From assembly GCF_002813245.1 (NCBI RefSeq), contig NZ_PHUF01000004.1, positions 498,001-562,000 on the forward strand: DNA of 64,000 nucleotides. Direction: 5' to 3'. The position numbers were made by a program, and so were the translations under genes. Shown piece by piece: positions 36,209-45,471 of the stretch. The notes below the pieces were generated by a model. It saw only the letters and a program-made list of their open reading frames with translations, did no database searches and was not told where the DNA came from. This DNA is from Novosphingobium kunmingense. GTDB lineage: Bacteria; Pseudomonadota; Alphaproteobacteria; Sphingomonadales; Sphingomonadaceae. How positions within the stretch are numbered: position 1 is the stretch's first letter; every line of letters starts with the position of its first letter.

Positions 36209-36901
36209 TTATTTCGCGGGCGCTTCGACCTGCAGGTCCTGAACCGTGACCATCTGTCCGGCGCTGGCCATGGCCACGACGAAGCGGCGCGCGCCGTCGG
36301 TTTCGACCGCGACGTCCCAGGCCAGCGTACCGTCGAGCGACTTTCCGCCGCGCTTGAACGGATCGAGCGGCGCGGCCGGCGCCTTGCTGGCCTTGGGCGG
36401 CTTGCCACGATAGCCCGGCGGGCAATCGGCAACCTTGGCGTTGATCATTTCGGGCGCGTCGAGCGCCATGGGCAGCGGTTCGCCCATGTCGACGACCCAC
36501 TTGTACCTGCCGTCCTTCTGCTGCTGCCAGACCGTGGTGAAATAGCCGGCCGTATCGTTTTCACCCTGCCAGGCGCCGCGCGTCACCGCGAGGCTGCCGT
36601 CGCAGCTCGACCACACCTGGTGCGGCTGCCAGGTGACCGTCCTTGCCGGATCGGCCTTGCCCTTCAGCCAGGCCTGCGCCGCCACGATCTGCGGCACGAA
36701 CATGATCGCGTCCTTGGTCGCGGTCGCGCGGAAGGCGGTCCACTGACCCTTCTCCTGGGCCAGCTTTGCAAAGGCGATCTCGGCGGCGACGACCGCGCTG
36801 GGATTGGCATAGCCGCGCGCGGGGCCGCGATTCTGCGCCTGCGTCGAAGTCGCGGAAAGACAAAGTGAAAGGGCGGCAAGGCCCATGAGTGCGCGCGTCA
36901 T
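36209..36901 (-). CDS. Secreted protein of unknown function
   Basis: Not recognised with certainty. A 230-residue protein with a clear signal peptide (MTRALMGLAALSLCLSATSTQAQ). The middle (FAKLAQEKGQWTAFRATATKDAIMFVPQ, then the YKWVVDMGEP strand) recalls the NTF2/SnoaL-like fold used by many DUF4440-type periplasmic proteins. A Lys/Pro-rich linker (about 165-190) leads to a beta-rich end. It lies in a minus-strand run folD - this gene - marC, nine bases after folD and one base before marC. Confidence 0.8.
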   Translation of the reverse strand: MTRALMGLAALSLCLSATSTQAQNRGPARGYANPSAVVAAEIAFAKLAQEKGQWTAFRATATKDAIMFVPQIVAAQAWLKGKADPARTVTWQPHQVWSSCDGSLAVTRGAWQGENDTAGYFTTVWQQQKDGRYKWVVDMGEPLPMALDAPEMINAKVADCPPGYRGKPPKASKAPAAPLDPFKRGGKSLDGTLAWDVAVETDGARRFVVAMASAGQMVTVQDLQVEAPAK

Positions 36902-36910
36902 GGCGCGCTT

Positions 36911-37807
36911 TTACAACGCCTTGTCGTCGAGCGCCACACCAGCGTTGCGGTGCGCGGCGACCAGCGCGTTGCGCAGCAGAACCGCAATGGTCATGGGGCC
37001 GACCCCGCCCGGTACCGGGGTGATCGCACCGGCGACCTCGGCCGCTTCGGCATAGGCGACATCGCCCACAAGGCGCCCCTTGGTCTTGCCCTCTTCGGGC
37101 GGCAGGCGGTTGATGCCAACGTCTATCACCGTCGCGCCGGGCTTGATCCAGGAACCCTTGATCATTTCCGGACGACCAACCGCAGCGACCACGATATCGG
37201 CGCGACGCACCACCTCGGCAAGATCGCGAGTGCGACTGTGCGCCACGGTGACGGTGCAGTTTTCAGCAAGGAGCAGCTGCGCCATTGGCTTGCCGACCAG
37301 GATCGAGCGCCCGATCACCACCGCGTCCAGCCCCGACAGGTCGCCGAGCCGGTCCTTGAGCAGCATCAGGCTGCCAAGTGGCGTGCAGGGCACCAGCCCG
37401 GGCTGCCCCAGGGCGAGACGACCCGAACTGAGGGGTGTCAGCCCGTCGACGTCTTTGTCGGGATCGATCCGGGCGACGACCTGCTGTTCGTCGAGGTGCC
37501 GGGGCAAGGGCAATTGCACAAGGATACCGTCGACCGCCGGATTGGCGTTGAGCGCATCGACCAGGGCGAGCAGATCGGCCTGCGTAGTGTCTTCCGGCAG
37601 GCGGTGCTCGAAGCTGGCCATGCCGCATTCGGCGGTCTGCTTCGCCTTCGATGCGACATAGACCTGGCTGGCCGGATCCTCCCCCACCAGCACCACGGCC
37701 AGGCCGGCCTTGCGGCCCGCAGCCTGTTCAAACCGGGCCGCCTGGTCTGCCACGCGGGCGCGCAGTCCGGCGGCAAAAGCCTTACCGTCGATGACGCTGG
37801 CGGTCAT
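36911..37807 (-). CDS. folD: Bifunctional methylenetetrahydrofolate dehydrogenase/cyclohydrolase
   Basis: FolD, 298 residues, interconverts 5,10-methylene-THF and 10-formyl-THF with NADP. Signatures are [14 protein letters not shown] (catalytic Lys), [54 protein letters not shown] and [11 protein letters not shown] at the end. The start is the ATG at 37807, overlapping the YggT stop by four bases; the frame is open further upstream only by chance. Confidence 0.97.
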   Translation of the reverse strand: MTASVIDGKAFAAGLRARVADQAARFEQAAGRKAGLAVVLVGEDPASQVYVASKAKQTAECGMASFEHRLPEDTTQADLLALVDALNANPAVDGILVQLPLPRHLDEQQVVARIDPDKDVDGLTPLSSGRLALGQPGLVPCTPLGSLMLLKDRLGDLSGLDAVVIGRSILVGKPMAQLLLAENCTVTVAHSRTRDLAEVVRRADIVVAAVGRPEMIKGSWIKPGATVIDVGINRLPPEEGKTKGRLVGDVAYAEAAEVAGAITPVPGGVGPMTIAVLLRNALVAAHRNAGVALDDKAL

Positions 37808-38100
37808 ACGACGACCGAGGCGGCGATCGTCCCGATGATCGTCTGCAGGATCCACAGCCCGAACAGCAGGACCATGTAGGAGAAGTCCATGCCGCCAACT
37901 GCCGGCATGCGCCGCCGGATCGGTCCAAGCATCGGTTCGAGCACGGCGTTCAGCGCTTCCCACAGCCCGGCGATGAACCGGTTGCGCAGGTCGATGACGT
38001 TGAACGCGATGAGCAGGTAGAGAATGAACTGGCAGATGAGCACCATCCGAACAATGAAGATCAGATAGCTCAGCGCCGACAGGATCGACATCAGAAGCAA
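37804..38100 (-). CDS. YggT-family small membrane protein
   Basis: A 98-residue protein with two hydrophobic hairpins and the YggT pattern ([40 protein letters not shown]). Function is not firmly known; relatives are linked to osmotic or cell-shape functions. A TTG start at 38100 has AAGGGA at proper spacing; an ATG three codons later (38091) is possible. Its stop overlaps folD by four bases. Confidence 0.9.
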   Translation of the reverse strand: MLLMSILSALSYLIFIVRMVLICQFILYLLIAFNVIDLRNRFIAGLWEALNAVLEPMLGPIRRRMPAVGGMDFSYMVLLFGLWILQTIIGTIAASVVV

Positions 38101-38124
38101 GGCGTTTTCCCTTCGGGCCCCGCA

Positions 38125-38643
38125 CTAGGGCCTGAGCGTCGTGCTTTCAATATGCCAGCGCAGTTGTTCCGGCGTTGCGCCATCGACGTCATTGACCCGG
38201 CGCAGGACCACTTCGCCCGGGATGCGGCGACCGCCATCGACAATGGTGACGGGCACCGAATAGAACAGCGATCCCGCCGCGCCTTCCTGCCGCCCCTGGC
38301 CGATCTCGAGGTCGGGTTGCTGAAGCTTGCTCCAAGCGGCGGTGAACTGATCGACCGTCATGCCGCTTTTCGCACCCTTGTCGCCCCAGTACCCGTAGAC
38401 CGTGGGCCAGTCCTTGAGGCTGACCGCCTTGGCCCAGGACAGCAGCACTTCCTGCGGGTCGCGCGAGGTCGATGGCGGTACGGCCCTGGGCAGGATGTCG
38501 GTCGACGAGGTCGGCGCGGCGGAGGCTCCGGCTTCTGCCTGGCCGCCTTCCTTCACCACCCGGTCGCAGCCCGACAGGTGGAACGAAACGGCGGACATCA
38601 CGGTGATGGCGAACATGCGCGACAGCATGGTCCTTAGACCCAT
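38125..38643 (-). CDS. Probable lipoprotein of unknown function
   Basis: A 172-residue protein with a lipoprotein signal ([21 protein letters not shown], lipobox LSGC). A short Ala/Ser/Thr linker follows, then a domain of about 110 residues ([26 protein letters not shown]) that resembles periplasmic NTF2-like folds. AAAGG lies seven bases before the ATG at 38643; another ATG at 38649 is too close to it. It sits between argB and yggT on the same strand. Role unknown. Confidence 0.85.
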   Translation of the reverse strand: MGLRTMLSRMFAITVMSAVSFHLSGCDRVVKEGGQAEAGASAAPTSSTDILPRAVPPSTSRDPQEVLLSWAKAVSLKDWPTVYGYWGDKGAKSGMTVDQFTAAWSKLQQPDLEIGQGRQEGAAGSLFYSVPVTIVDGGRRIPGEVVLRRVNDVDGATPEQLRWHIESTTLRP

Positions 38644-38669
38644 GAGCATGCCTTTCGGTTCCACAAGAA

Positions 38670-38684
38670 GCCTGACGGTCAGGC
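38670..38684. terminator. Short hairpin after argB
   Basis: GCCTGAC-n-GTCAGGC forms a perfect dyad overlapping the argB stop codon, followed on the minus strand by TTCTTGT. It is weak as a terminator, and could only partly separate argB from the lipoprotein gene. Confidence 0.4.
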
Positions 38685-39590
38685 CCGGATCAGCGTTCCT
38701 GCACCGCGAGAGGTAAAGAATTCGAGCAGCATCGCGTGCGGCACACGCCCGTCGAGAACGACCGCCGCCTCGCATCCGGCCTCGACCGCGTGAACGCAGG
38801 TCTCGAGCTTGGGGATCATCCCGCCGCTGATCGTGCCGTCTTGCTGCAAACGCTCGATATCGGCGGGGGTGAGGTCGGTCAGGAGCTGCTTGTCCTTGTC
38901 GAGCACGCCGGCGACGTCGGTCAGCAGGAACAGCCGGGCCGCACCCAGCGCCGCGGCGATCGCCCCGGCCATGGTATCGGCGTTGATGTTGTAGGTTTCG
39001 CCGTCGCTGCCCGCCGCGATCGGCGCGATCACCGGGATCATGCCGGCCTGGCAACAGGTCTCGATGATCGTCGTGTCGACCGTTTCCGGTTCGCCGACGA
39101 AGCCCAGGTCGACGACCTGTTCGATGTTGCTGTCCGGGTCCTTGGTGGTGCGCTGCACCTTGCTTGCCGTGACCAGCCCGCCATCCTTGCCCGAAATGCC
39201 GATCGCCCTGCCCCCGGCTCCGGCGATCCAGCCGACCAGTTCCTTGTTGATCGCGCCCGACAGGACCATTTCGGCGACGTCGGCGGTGGCCTTGTCGGTC
39301 ACCCGCAGCCCATCGACGAAGCGGCTTTCGACGCCCAGCTTCTTGAGCATCGCGCCGATCTGCGGGCCGCCGCCGTGGACGACGACCGGATTGATCCCGA
39401 CCGCCTTCAGCAGCACCACGTCTTCGGCGAAGTCGCGCGCCAGTTCGGGATCCCCCATCGCGTGGCCGCCGTATTTCACCACGAAGGTGCGACCGGCATA
39501 GCGCTGCAGATAGGGCAGCGCCTCGATCAGCGTCTCGGCCTTGGCTAGGTTGAGCGTGCGCTCGGCGGCGGGGTCCATCGTGTGCGACAT
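38679..39590 (-). CDS. argB: Acetylglutamate kinase
   Basis: ArgB, 303 residues, phosphorylates N-acetylglutamate in arginine synthesis. Family landmarks are [10 protein letters not shown] near the N-terminus, [14 protein letters not shown], the central [39 protein letters not shown] and [14 protein letters not shown]. The N-terminal extension (about 30 residues before VVKYGG) is of the kind seen in arginine-sensitive hexameric enzymes. No other arginine genes are adjacent. Confidence 0.97.
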   Translation of the reverse strand: MSHTMDPAAERTLNLAKAETLIEALPYLQRYAGRTFVVKYGGHAMGDPELARDFAEDVVLLKAVGINPVVVHGGGPQIGAMLKKLGVESRFVDGLRVTDKATADVAEMVLSGAINKELVGWIAGAGGRAIGISGKDGGLVTASKVQRTTKDPDSNIEQVVDLGFVGEPETVDTTIIETCCQAGMIPVIAPIAAGSDGETYNINADTMAGAIAAALGAARLFLLTDVAGVLDKDKQLLTDLTPADIERLQQDGTISGGMIPKLETCVHAVEAGCEAAVVLDGRVPHAMLLEFFTSRGAGTLIRA

Positions 39591-39647
39591 AGCGCTGCGC
39601 CCTTTACTCCGCTTTGCCGGGAATTGAACCCTTTTCGGACGCCGCGA

Positions 39648-40319
39648 TCAGGCTTTCCGGCCGTCCATCCACTGGCCGAGCTTGACGAAGACGACGATCA
39701 TCGGCGGGACCATGATGGTCGAGAGGACCAGCTTGGAGATGATCTGGCCGGTCATGATCTCCATCAGCGGCATGTCCTGGCCGTAGAAGCTGATCGTGAT
39801 GAACAGGATCGTATCGACGATCTGCGACAGCATCGAGGCGAGCCAGGCGCGCAGGACCAGCGCCTTGCCCTGGCCGCCTGCGATTCGGCTGAACAGGTAG
39901 ACGTTGAGCGTCTGCGAGGTGCCGTAGGAAATCAGGCCCGCAAACTGCATCCGGACGCCCTGGCCGAGCAGCTTGGCGAAGGGTTCCTGATCGGGCCAGA
40001 ACGGCGCCGGCGGCACGACGCGGATAACCAGCGTCAGCATGACCATCGAGACGATCAGCGGCACGAAGCCGTAACGGACAAGCTGGTTGGCACGGTCCTG
40101 ACCGAACAGTTCGGCGACCGCGCTGGAGATGATCACCAGGAACAGGAAGGCGAAGATCCCGCTTTCCACGGCGAGACTGCCGAGAAGCGGCCAGTCGCCC
40201 AGCGCCGCCAGTTTGACCCCCATGACGCCGGCCAGCACGCAGAGGCCGCCGTAAAGCAGGGAAAACACGAACAGCGACTTGGGGATCATGGCCCCGGGGG
40301 CCTCGGCGGGTCTATCCAT
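39648..40319 (-). CDS. Queuosine precursor transporter (YhhQ/VUT family)
   Basis: A 223-residue inner-membrane protein with six hydrophobic segments and the VUT_1 family landmarks SSAVAELFGQDRANQLVRYGF, RMQFAGLISYGTSQTLNVYLF, RAWLASMLSQIVDT and GQIISKLVLSTIMVPPM. The family imports queuosine precursors for tRNA modification. It starts at 40319 with MDRPAEAPGAM; a later ATG (MIPKSLF) would also retain all membrane segments. Confidence 0.92.
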   Translation of the reverse strand: MDRPAEAPGAMIPKSLFVFSLLYGGLCVLAGVMGVKLAALGDWPLLGSLAVESGIFAFLFLVIISSAVAELFGQDRANQLVRYGFVPLIVSMVMLTLVIRVVPPAPFWPDQEPFAKLLGQGVRMQFAGLISYGTSQTLNVYLFSRIAGGQGKALVLRAWLASMLSQIVDTILFITISFYGQDMPLMEIMTGQIISKLVLSTIMVPPMIVVFVKLGQWMDGRKA

Positions 40320-40466
40320 CGCGACGGCTTAGCGAGGGTGCGCCCCGCCGAAAAGAGCGCCCGCGCAATTGTTCCCCAGACCCGCGCCGAGCGCAATTTG
40401 ACTAGGCCCGCAAAGGCGTTACCACCCTGCCGGCAACGGGCACTTCAAGCGGAACCGCATCCAGAC

Positions 40467-41804
40467 ATGAAAATCCTCCTCAGTCTTGCCGGCATGGCGC
40501 TGATCCTCGGCCTTGCCGTCCTGCTCTCGTCCGATCGGCGCGGGATCCGCCTGCGCGTGGTCGGCGCGGCCTTTGCGCTGCAGGCCGGGTTTGCCGCGCT
40601 GGTGCTTTACGTGCCGTGGGGCAACCGCGTGCTGCAGGCTGTCGCTGGTGGCGTTTCGGCCCTGCTCAGCTATGCCCACGCCGGGACCGAGTTCGTTTTC
40701 GGCCCGCTGGCCAAGCCAGAAATCGGCGGGCAGAGCTTTGCCATCGCCGCCCTGCCGGTGATCATCTTCTTCGCGGCGCTGATCTCGATCCTCTATTACC
40801 TCGGCATCATGCAGCTGATCATCAAGTGGATCGGCGGCGGACTGGAAAAGATCACCGGTATATCGCGGGTGGAAAGCCTGTCGGCGGCGGCCAACATCTT
40901 CGTCGGGCAATCGGAAAGCCCGCTGGTGATCCGCCCTTACCTCGCATCGTTGACCCAGTCGCAGATGTTCTGCCTGATGAGCGTCGGCATGGCCGGCGTC
41001 GCGGGCACGATTCTGGCCGCCTACGCCTCGATGGGCATCCGCATCGACTATCTGGTGGCCGCCGCCTTCATGTCGGCTCCCGGCGGGATCGTCATGGCCA
41101 AGATCATCATGCCCGATTCGCGCCCCGCCGTGGGCAGCGCCGGTGCGGGCAACGCGGTCGAGGTGGCCCCGCCGCCGGCCGGACTTGCCGCCGCCGCGCT
41201 CAACCGCGAGGACGTTGCCGCGCAGCCCGGCGTCCATGCCGACGAACCCGTCGCGGTCGATCACGACGAGGAACGCCCCGCCAACATCATCATGGCCGCA
41301 GCCCAGGGCGCGCAGACCGGGGTCAAGCTGGCGGTGGCGGTGGGCGCCATGGTCCTGGCCTTCGTCGCGCTGGTGGCGCTGGCCAACGGCATCTTCGGCT
41401 GGGCGGGAAGCTGGTTCGGTCAGCCCGACCTCTCGTTTCAGCAGGTGCTTGGCTATGTCTTCGCGCCGATCTTCTACCTCCTGGGCGCGCCCGACTGGGC
41501 CGAAGCGATGCGCGCCGGGGGCTTTTTCGGCACCAAGGTGGTGCTGAACGAATTCGTCGCATTCATCGATCTGGGCGGTGCCACCGACCTCTCGCCGCAG
41601 ACCCAGGCGATCGTCACTTTCGCGCTTTGCGGTTTCGCCAACTTCAGCTCGATCGCGATCCAGATGGCCGTTGCCGGCGGGCTTGCGCCCAACCAGCGCC
41701 CGGTCATCGCCCGGCTGGGACTGAAGGCGCTTGCCGCTGGCAGCCTGTCCAATCTGATGAGCGCGGCGCTCGCCGGGCTGTTCCTGATGCTCGCCGCGGG
41801 CTGA
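40467..41804 (+). CDS. CNT-family nucleoside transporter (NupC-like)
   Basis: A 445-residue concentrative nucleoside transporter with the conserved core ANIFVGQSESPLVIRPYLASLTQSQMFCLMSVGMAGVAGTIL and the C-terminal GFANFSSIAIQMAV...RLGLKALAAGSLSNLMSAALAGL. About ten membrane segments; imports nucleosides with a cation gradient. A hydrophilic, Ala/Pro/Glu-rich loop (about residues 215-275) is inserted in the middle. The ATG at 40467 is chosen as the beginning of the first membrane helix; no strong ribosome binding site is seen. Confidence 0.94.
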   Translation: MKILLSLAGMALILGLAVLLSSDRRGIRLRVVGAAFALQAGFAALVLYVPWGNRVLQAVAGGVSALLSYAHAGTEFVFGPLAKPEIGGQSFAIAALPVIIFFAALISILYYLGIMQLIIKWIGGGLEKITGISRVESLSAAANIFVGQSESPLVIRPYLASLTQSQMFCLMSVGMAGVAGTILAAYASMGIRIDYLVAAAFMSAPGGIVMAKIIMPDSRPAVGSAGAGNAVEVAPPPAGLAAAALNREDVAAQPGVHADEPVAVDHDEERPANIIMAAAQGAQTGVKLAVAVGAMVLAFVALVALANGIFGWAGSWFGQPDLSFQQVLGYVFAPIFYLLGAPDWAEAMRAGGFFGTKVVLNEFVAFIDLGGATDLSPQTQAIVTFALCGFANFSSIAIQMAVAGGLAPNQRPVIARLGLKALAAGSLSNLMSAALAGLFLMLAAG

Positions 41805-41891
41805 AACGCGGGGTCCTTACCTCCGTACCGGAGCGAAACCACGCAGTTTCCCGGATAGTGCGATGCCCCGTCCCTGCGCGAGGTCGCGGGG

Positions 41892-42275
41892 ATGGAGACC
41901 ATCACCGGTGCCGTCGCGGCCTTCGCCCTCTGCACCAGTGCCCCGCGCGACACCTGCGTCGTCGATGGCGACACCTTCTGGCTGGCAGGCGAGAAGATCC
42001 GCCTGGCCGATATCAACGCGCCCGAAACGCACCAGGCCGCCTGCGCCGCCGAACGCGCGCTGGGCGAACGGGCCAAGGCGCGTCTGGCACAGCTTCTGGG
42101 CGGCGGTTTTGCCTTGTCGGTCGAGGGCCGCGCGACCGACCGCTACGGCCGCTTGCTGCGGGTGGCGCGGCGAGAGGGCCGTTCGCTCGGCGCGCAGCTC
42201 GTCGCCGAAGGACTCGCCGAACCGTGGCGCGGACGCCGGTCGGACTGGTGCGTGCGGCTTGCCGCGCGCGAGTGA
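41892..42275 (+). CDS. Small SNase-like thermonuclease-domain protein
   Basis: A 127-residue protein made of a staphylococcal nuclease-like domain with VVDGDTFWLAGEKIRLADINAPE, GERAKARLAQLL and DRYGRLLRVAR, so the Asp, Arg and Glu positions of the active site are broadly kept. Residues 1-14 are hydrophobic and may be a leader. It is shorter than typical thermonucleases. It is directly followed by a second protein of the same fold, suggesting a local duplication that diverged strongly. Confidence 0.87.
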   Translation: METITGAVAAFALCTSAPRDTCVVDGDTFWLAGEKIRLADINAPETHQAACAAERALGERAKARLAQLLGGGFALSVEGRATDRYGRLLRVARREGRSLGAQLVAEGLAEPWRGRRSDWCVRLAARE

Positions 42276-42294
42276 TCCCGCCATAGATAGGGCG

Positions 42295-42888
42295 ATGGGC
42301 GATCTCATTCCCTTCCGCCGCAAGAAGCGCAAGACCTGGACCAAACCCGATGATTACGGCCACGTCCTGCCGACCAATGCATGGCGGGGAGCGAAGCCGG
42401 GCAAACCGCTGAAGAAGCGGCTGCAGCTGTGGATCCTGCCGATCCTGTTCGTTGCGATCCTGGCCTGGACCTACTGGTCGGCACTGCCCCAACGGGCGAC
42501 GGCACCCGATGCCCGCAGCCAGCGCATAGATCCGCCGGTCACCGCTTGCGGCGCGGGGCCGGCGCAAACCTGCGTGATCGATGGCGACACGATCAAGGTC
42601 GGCGCCCGCACCATCCGCGTGATCGGGATCGACGCGCCCGAGATCTCTCCGCCGCGCTGCGTCGAGGAAGCCGCCAAGGGCCTTGCCGCGCGCGACCGGC
42701 TGGTGGCGCTGGCCAACCAGGGCCCGTTCTTCCTCACCGGCACGGGCGAAGTGGACGAATATTCCCGTGAACTGTTCAATCTGGTCCGGGTGCGCTCCGA
42801 CAATTCGCTGCAGAGCCTGGCGCAGGAGATGATCGACGGCGGCTTCGCCCGGCCCTATGCTGGCGGCGCGCGCCGGCCGTGGTGCTGA
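42295..42888 (+). CDS. Membrane-anchored SNase-like nuclease-domain protein
   Basis: A 197-residue protein with a very basic cytoplasmic N-terminus (FRRKKRKTWTK), one membrane segment at about residues 45-64 (LQLWILPILFVAILAWTYW) and an external nuclease-fold domain (VIDGDTIKVGARTIRVIGIDAPE). At the usual DRYGR site it has DEYSREL. The N-in topology places the domain in the periplasm. The start is the ATG at 42295. It ends exactly one base before the stop of the convergent oxidoreductase gene. Confidence 0.87.
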   Translation: MGDLIPFRRKKRKTWTKPDDYGHVLPTNAWRGAKPGKPLKKRLQLWILPILFVAILAWTYWSALPQRATAPDARSQRIDPPVTACGAGPAQTCVIDGDTIKVGARTIRVIGIDAPEISPPRCVEEAAKGLAARDRLVALANQGPFFLTGTGEVDEYSRELFNLVRVRSDNSLQSLAQEMIDGGFARPYAGGARRPWC

Positions 42889-43656
42889 TCAGATCCCGGC
42901 GTACCAGGCATAGCCGCTGCGATCCTCCCAGAAGCCGCCATTGCCTTTGTAGAGCCCGGCCAGCGCGGCGCGCAGTTCGATCCGCATGACGAACTTGGCG
43001 TGTTTGTAGCCAAGCTGGCGTTCGACACGCAGCCGCAGGGGCGCGCCGTGGCGCTCGGTCAGGGGGGCGTCGTTCATCCGCCAGGCCAGGATCGTCTGCG
43101 GATGGAAGGCATCGATGAGGTCGATCGATTCGTAATAGGGCGCGCCGCCCAGCACGTCGGCGCAGTGGAACACGGCATAGCGCGCTTCTGGCAGAAGTCC
43201 GGCGCGGGCCAGCACGGCGGCCAGCTGCGGCCCCTGCCACTTGCCGATCGCGCTCCACCCTTCGACACAGTCGTGCCGGGTGATCTGGGTGCGTTGCGGC
43301 AAGCCCTTCAGCGCGGCCAGCGGCAGCAGGAGCGGCTGTCGTACCAGCCCGTCGACCCTCAGCGCCCAGCCTGCAAAACCCTGGGCCAGATGCGCGCGAT
43401 AGGCCGCGTCGGTCACGCCCAGGCTGCCGTTGGCCTTGAACGCCGGGGAGATGTCCGCCGCACCGTATTCGCGCGCCAGGGCATCGCCCATCAGCAGGCG
43501 CTGGCTGCGCATTGTGAGCCCTTCCGCCCCTTCGAGAAGGCTGCGGAAGCCCGGTGACCGATTGAGCTGGTCGCACCCGCCGAGGAGCAACCCGCCAGTG
43601 CCGGCCGCGGCAAGGCCGAGCAGGCGGCGACGCGAGAGTCCGCTGTCGTCCCTCAT
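42889..43656 (-). CDS. Molybdopterin-dependent oxidoreductase with twin-arginine signal
   Basis: A 255-residue sulfite-oxidase-fold protein. Its N-terminus has a Tat motif (SRRRLLGLAAAG) and a Cys just after it (GGCDQ). The likely Mo-coordinating Cys is in TRHDCVEGWSAIGKWQG, and LRLRVERQLGYKHAKFV is the conserved C-terminal part. It is exported folded to the periplasm. It resembles MsrP in this region but is shorter, and its partner is a cytochrome b rather than MsrQ. The ATG at 43656 overlaps the cytochrome stop by four bases. Substrate unknown. Confidence 0.9.
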   Translation of the reverse strand: MRDDSGLSRRRLLGLAAAGTGGLLLGGCDQLNRSPGFRSLLEGAEGLTMRSQRLLMGDALAREYGAADISPAFKANGSLGVTDAAYRAHLAQGFAGWALRVDGLVRQPLLLPLAALKGLPQRTQITRHDCVEGWSAIGKWQGPQLAAVLARAGLLPEARYAVFHCADVLGGAPYYESIDLIDAFHPQTILAWRMNDAPLTERHGAPLRLRVERQLGYKHAKFVMRIELRAALAGLYKGNGGFWEDRSGYAWYAGI

Positions 43657-44435
43657 GCCTCCTCGCCCCGTTCGCGCGGCAGCCGGTACCAGCCGGTGAT
43701 CATAGAACGCACCTCGTTGAACGGCCCCGCCAGCACCACCATAGCCACGTGAACGACGAAGAAGACGACGAGGCCGCCCGCGAACAGGAAGTGCAGCGAG
43801 CGGGCCGATTGCCGCCCGCCGAACAGGTCGAGCAGCAGCGGCCACGCGGCGTTGAGGCCGGGCGACATGGTCAGGCCGGTCATTATCACCCCCGGCAGGA
43901 GTACGAACAGGACAGCAAAGTAGGCCAGCTTCTGCAGGACGTTGTAGCGCAGCGCCGCCGCTCCCTTGGGGAAACGGAGCCGGGCGTGCTGGGCGATGTC
44001 GGACAGCAGGTGGCCCGGGGCCAATTCGGACCGGCTGGGCGTCAGGTCGCGCCGCGCGCGGCCGCCGATCAGCAGCCACAACAGGTAGGCGGTGAAAGCC
44101 AGCGCCAGTACCCAGGCAAAGGCCAGATGCCACAGCCGCGCATCGGCCAGACTGTAATCGGTCGGGATCGTCGCCCAGCCGGGAAAGGCCGTGCGCCCGC
44201 TCAGCCCCGTCAAGTCGAGCCAGGCCGGATCGCTGTATTCGCGCGCGTTCGAGCCGTATTCGCCCCAGTACAGCCTCGGGTGGGCGTTGAAGATCATCAG
44301 CCCGCTCATCAGCATGACGGTCACCGCGGCGAGATTGATCCAGTGCCAGACACGCGTCGGCCAGCCGTGCCGGCGCACAAGGTCGCCGCCCCGTGGACCA
44401 GTGCCGGGTTCGGGTGTTTCGGTCGGGCCATCCAT
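43653..44435 (-). CDS. Cytochrome b561-family membrane electron carrier
   Basis: A 260-residue membrane protein of the cytochrome b561/Ni-hydrogenase b subunit type, with four to five hydrophobic segments. Heme-binding His candidates are in RHGWPTRVWHWINLAAV, ARLWHLAFAWVL and LHFLFAGGLVVFFVVHVAM. It would pass electrons between the quinone pool and the molybdopterin protein encoded directly downstream with an ATGA overlap. The start MDGPTETPEP at 44435 is preferred over an upstream in-frame start at 44471. Confidence 0.9.
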   Translation of the reverse strand: MDGPTETPEPGTGPRGGDLVRRHGWPTRVWHWINLAAVTVMLMSGLMIFNAHPRLYWGEYGSNAREYSDPAWLDLTGLSGRTAFPGWATIPTDYSLADARLWHLAFAWVLALAFTAYLLWLLIGGRARRDLTPSRSELAPGHLLSDIAQHARLRFPKGAAALRYNVLQKLAYFAVLFVLLPGVIMTGLTMSPGLNAAWPLLLDLFGGRQSARSLHFLFAGGLVVFFVVHVAMVVLAGPFNEVRSMITGWYRLPRERGEEA

Positions 44436-44482
44436 CCCGCAACGATATACCACGCGCGCAGCCCGGGCCAACGTCCCTTGGG

Positions 44483-45379
44483 TCAGGTCCCCGGCAGCAG
44501 CACATCGCGGCCCTGCTGCACCGCATCGCCCAGCCAGTCGCGCGCGGCGCGGACCCGCGCCAGGTTGTGGGTGTCCTTGTGCGTGACCAGCCAGAAGCTG
44601 CGGGTGATGCGCCGCTCGGGCAGGACGGTGACGAGCGAGCCGTCGGCATCGCCGATGAAGCAGGGCAGCACGCCGATCCCGGCCCCGGCCGCAATCAGCC
44701 GGTGCTGGGCGTTGATGCTCGAAGACCGCAGCCGCACCTCCAGCCCGGGATGGATCTCTCCCAGGTAGTTCAGCGCCGGATCGTAGAGCAGGTCGGGAAT
44801 ATAGCCGATCAGCCGGTGCCCCAGCGCCAGGTCCACCGCGCGGCGGGGCTGGCCGCGTTGGGCAAGGTAGGCCGGACTGGCGTAGAGACGGAGGGCATAG
44901 TCCGCCAGCTTGCGCGCGATCACCGGGCCAGCCTTGGGCCGCGACAGGGTGACGGCAACGTCGGCCTCTCGCTTGGTCAGGCTGAGGAGGCCGCTGTTGG
45001 CGACAAGATCGAGCGTCAGGTACGGGTAGGCCTGGGCAAAAGCCGGAACGCGGGGCGGGAGGAACCAGCCGCCCAGCCCCTCGGGTACGCTGATCCGCAC
45101 GGCTCCCGCCAGTGCCGCCGTGCCGCCGCCTTCGCCGATCGCCGCAGCGGCGCGGGCCATGGCTTCGACCTGGACCAGCAGGGCTTCGCCCGCCTCGGTC
45201 GGGACCTGGCCCTCGCGGCTCTGTTCGAACAGTGTCGCGCCGAGCCGCGCCTCGAGCCGGCGCAGGCGGCGGCCCATGGTCGTCGCATCGACGCCCAGGG
45301 CCTGCGCGGCCTTGGCCAGTTGCCCGGCCCGCGCGATGGCGAGGAAGGCCTGATAGTCACTCCAGTCACGTGCCTGCAT
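44483..45379 (-). CDS. LysR-family transcriptional regulator
   Basis: A 298-residue LysR-type regulator with a winged helix at residues about 5-62 (WSDYQAFLAIARAGQLAKAAQALGVDATTMGRRLRRLEARLGATLFEQSREG) and a periplasmic-binding-protein-like ligand domain. It is divergent from mmsA with 92 bases between the starts, the standard position for a regulator of the valine/isobutyrate genes. Dyads in this gap overlap its own start codon, which would suit autorepression. Confidence 0.94.
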   Translation of the reverse strand: MQARDWSDYQAFLAIARAGQLAKAAQALGVDATTMGRRLRRLEARLGATLFEQSREGQVPTEAGEALLVQVEAMARAAAAIGEGGGTAALAGAVRISVPEGLGGWFLPPRVPAFAQAYPYLTLDLVANSGLLSLTKREADVAVTLSRPKAGPVIARKLADYALRLYASPAYLAQRGQPRRAVDLALGHRLIGYIPDLLYDPALNYLGEIHPGLEVRLRSSSINAQHRLIAAGAGIGVLPCFIGDADGSLVTVLPERRITRSFWLVTHKDTHNLARVRAARDWLGDAVQQGRDVLLPGT

Positions 45380-45406
45380 GATTGCAGGTCATAGCCGCAA
45401 AATTGC
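45373..45406. promoter_or_regulatory. Dyads in the LysR/mmsA divergent promoter
   Basis: CCTGCA-TGAT-TGCAGG (45373-45388) is a perfect dyad across the LysR start codon. TTGC-N11-GCAA (45382-45400) and GCAA-N2-TTGC (45397-45406) follow. LysR proteins usually bind such interrupted dyads near their own start. Confidence 0.5.
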
Positions 45407-45471
45407 GACTTGTCTGCATCGCGCGCAGGGTGCAGGGCCTTTGCCAAGACAGGACTCGAGAGGATACTGGC

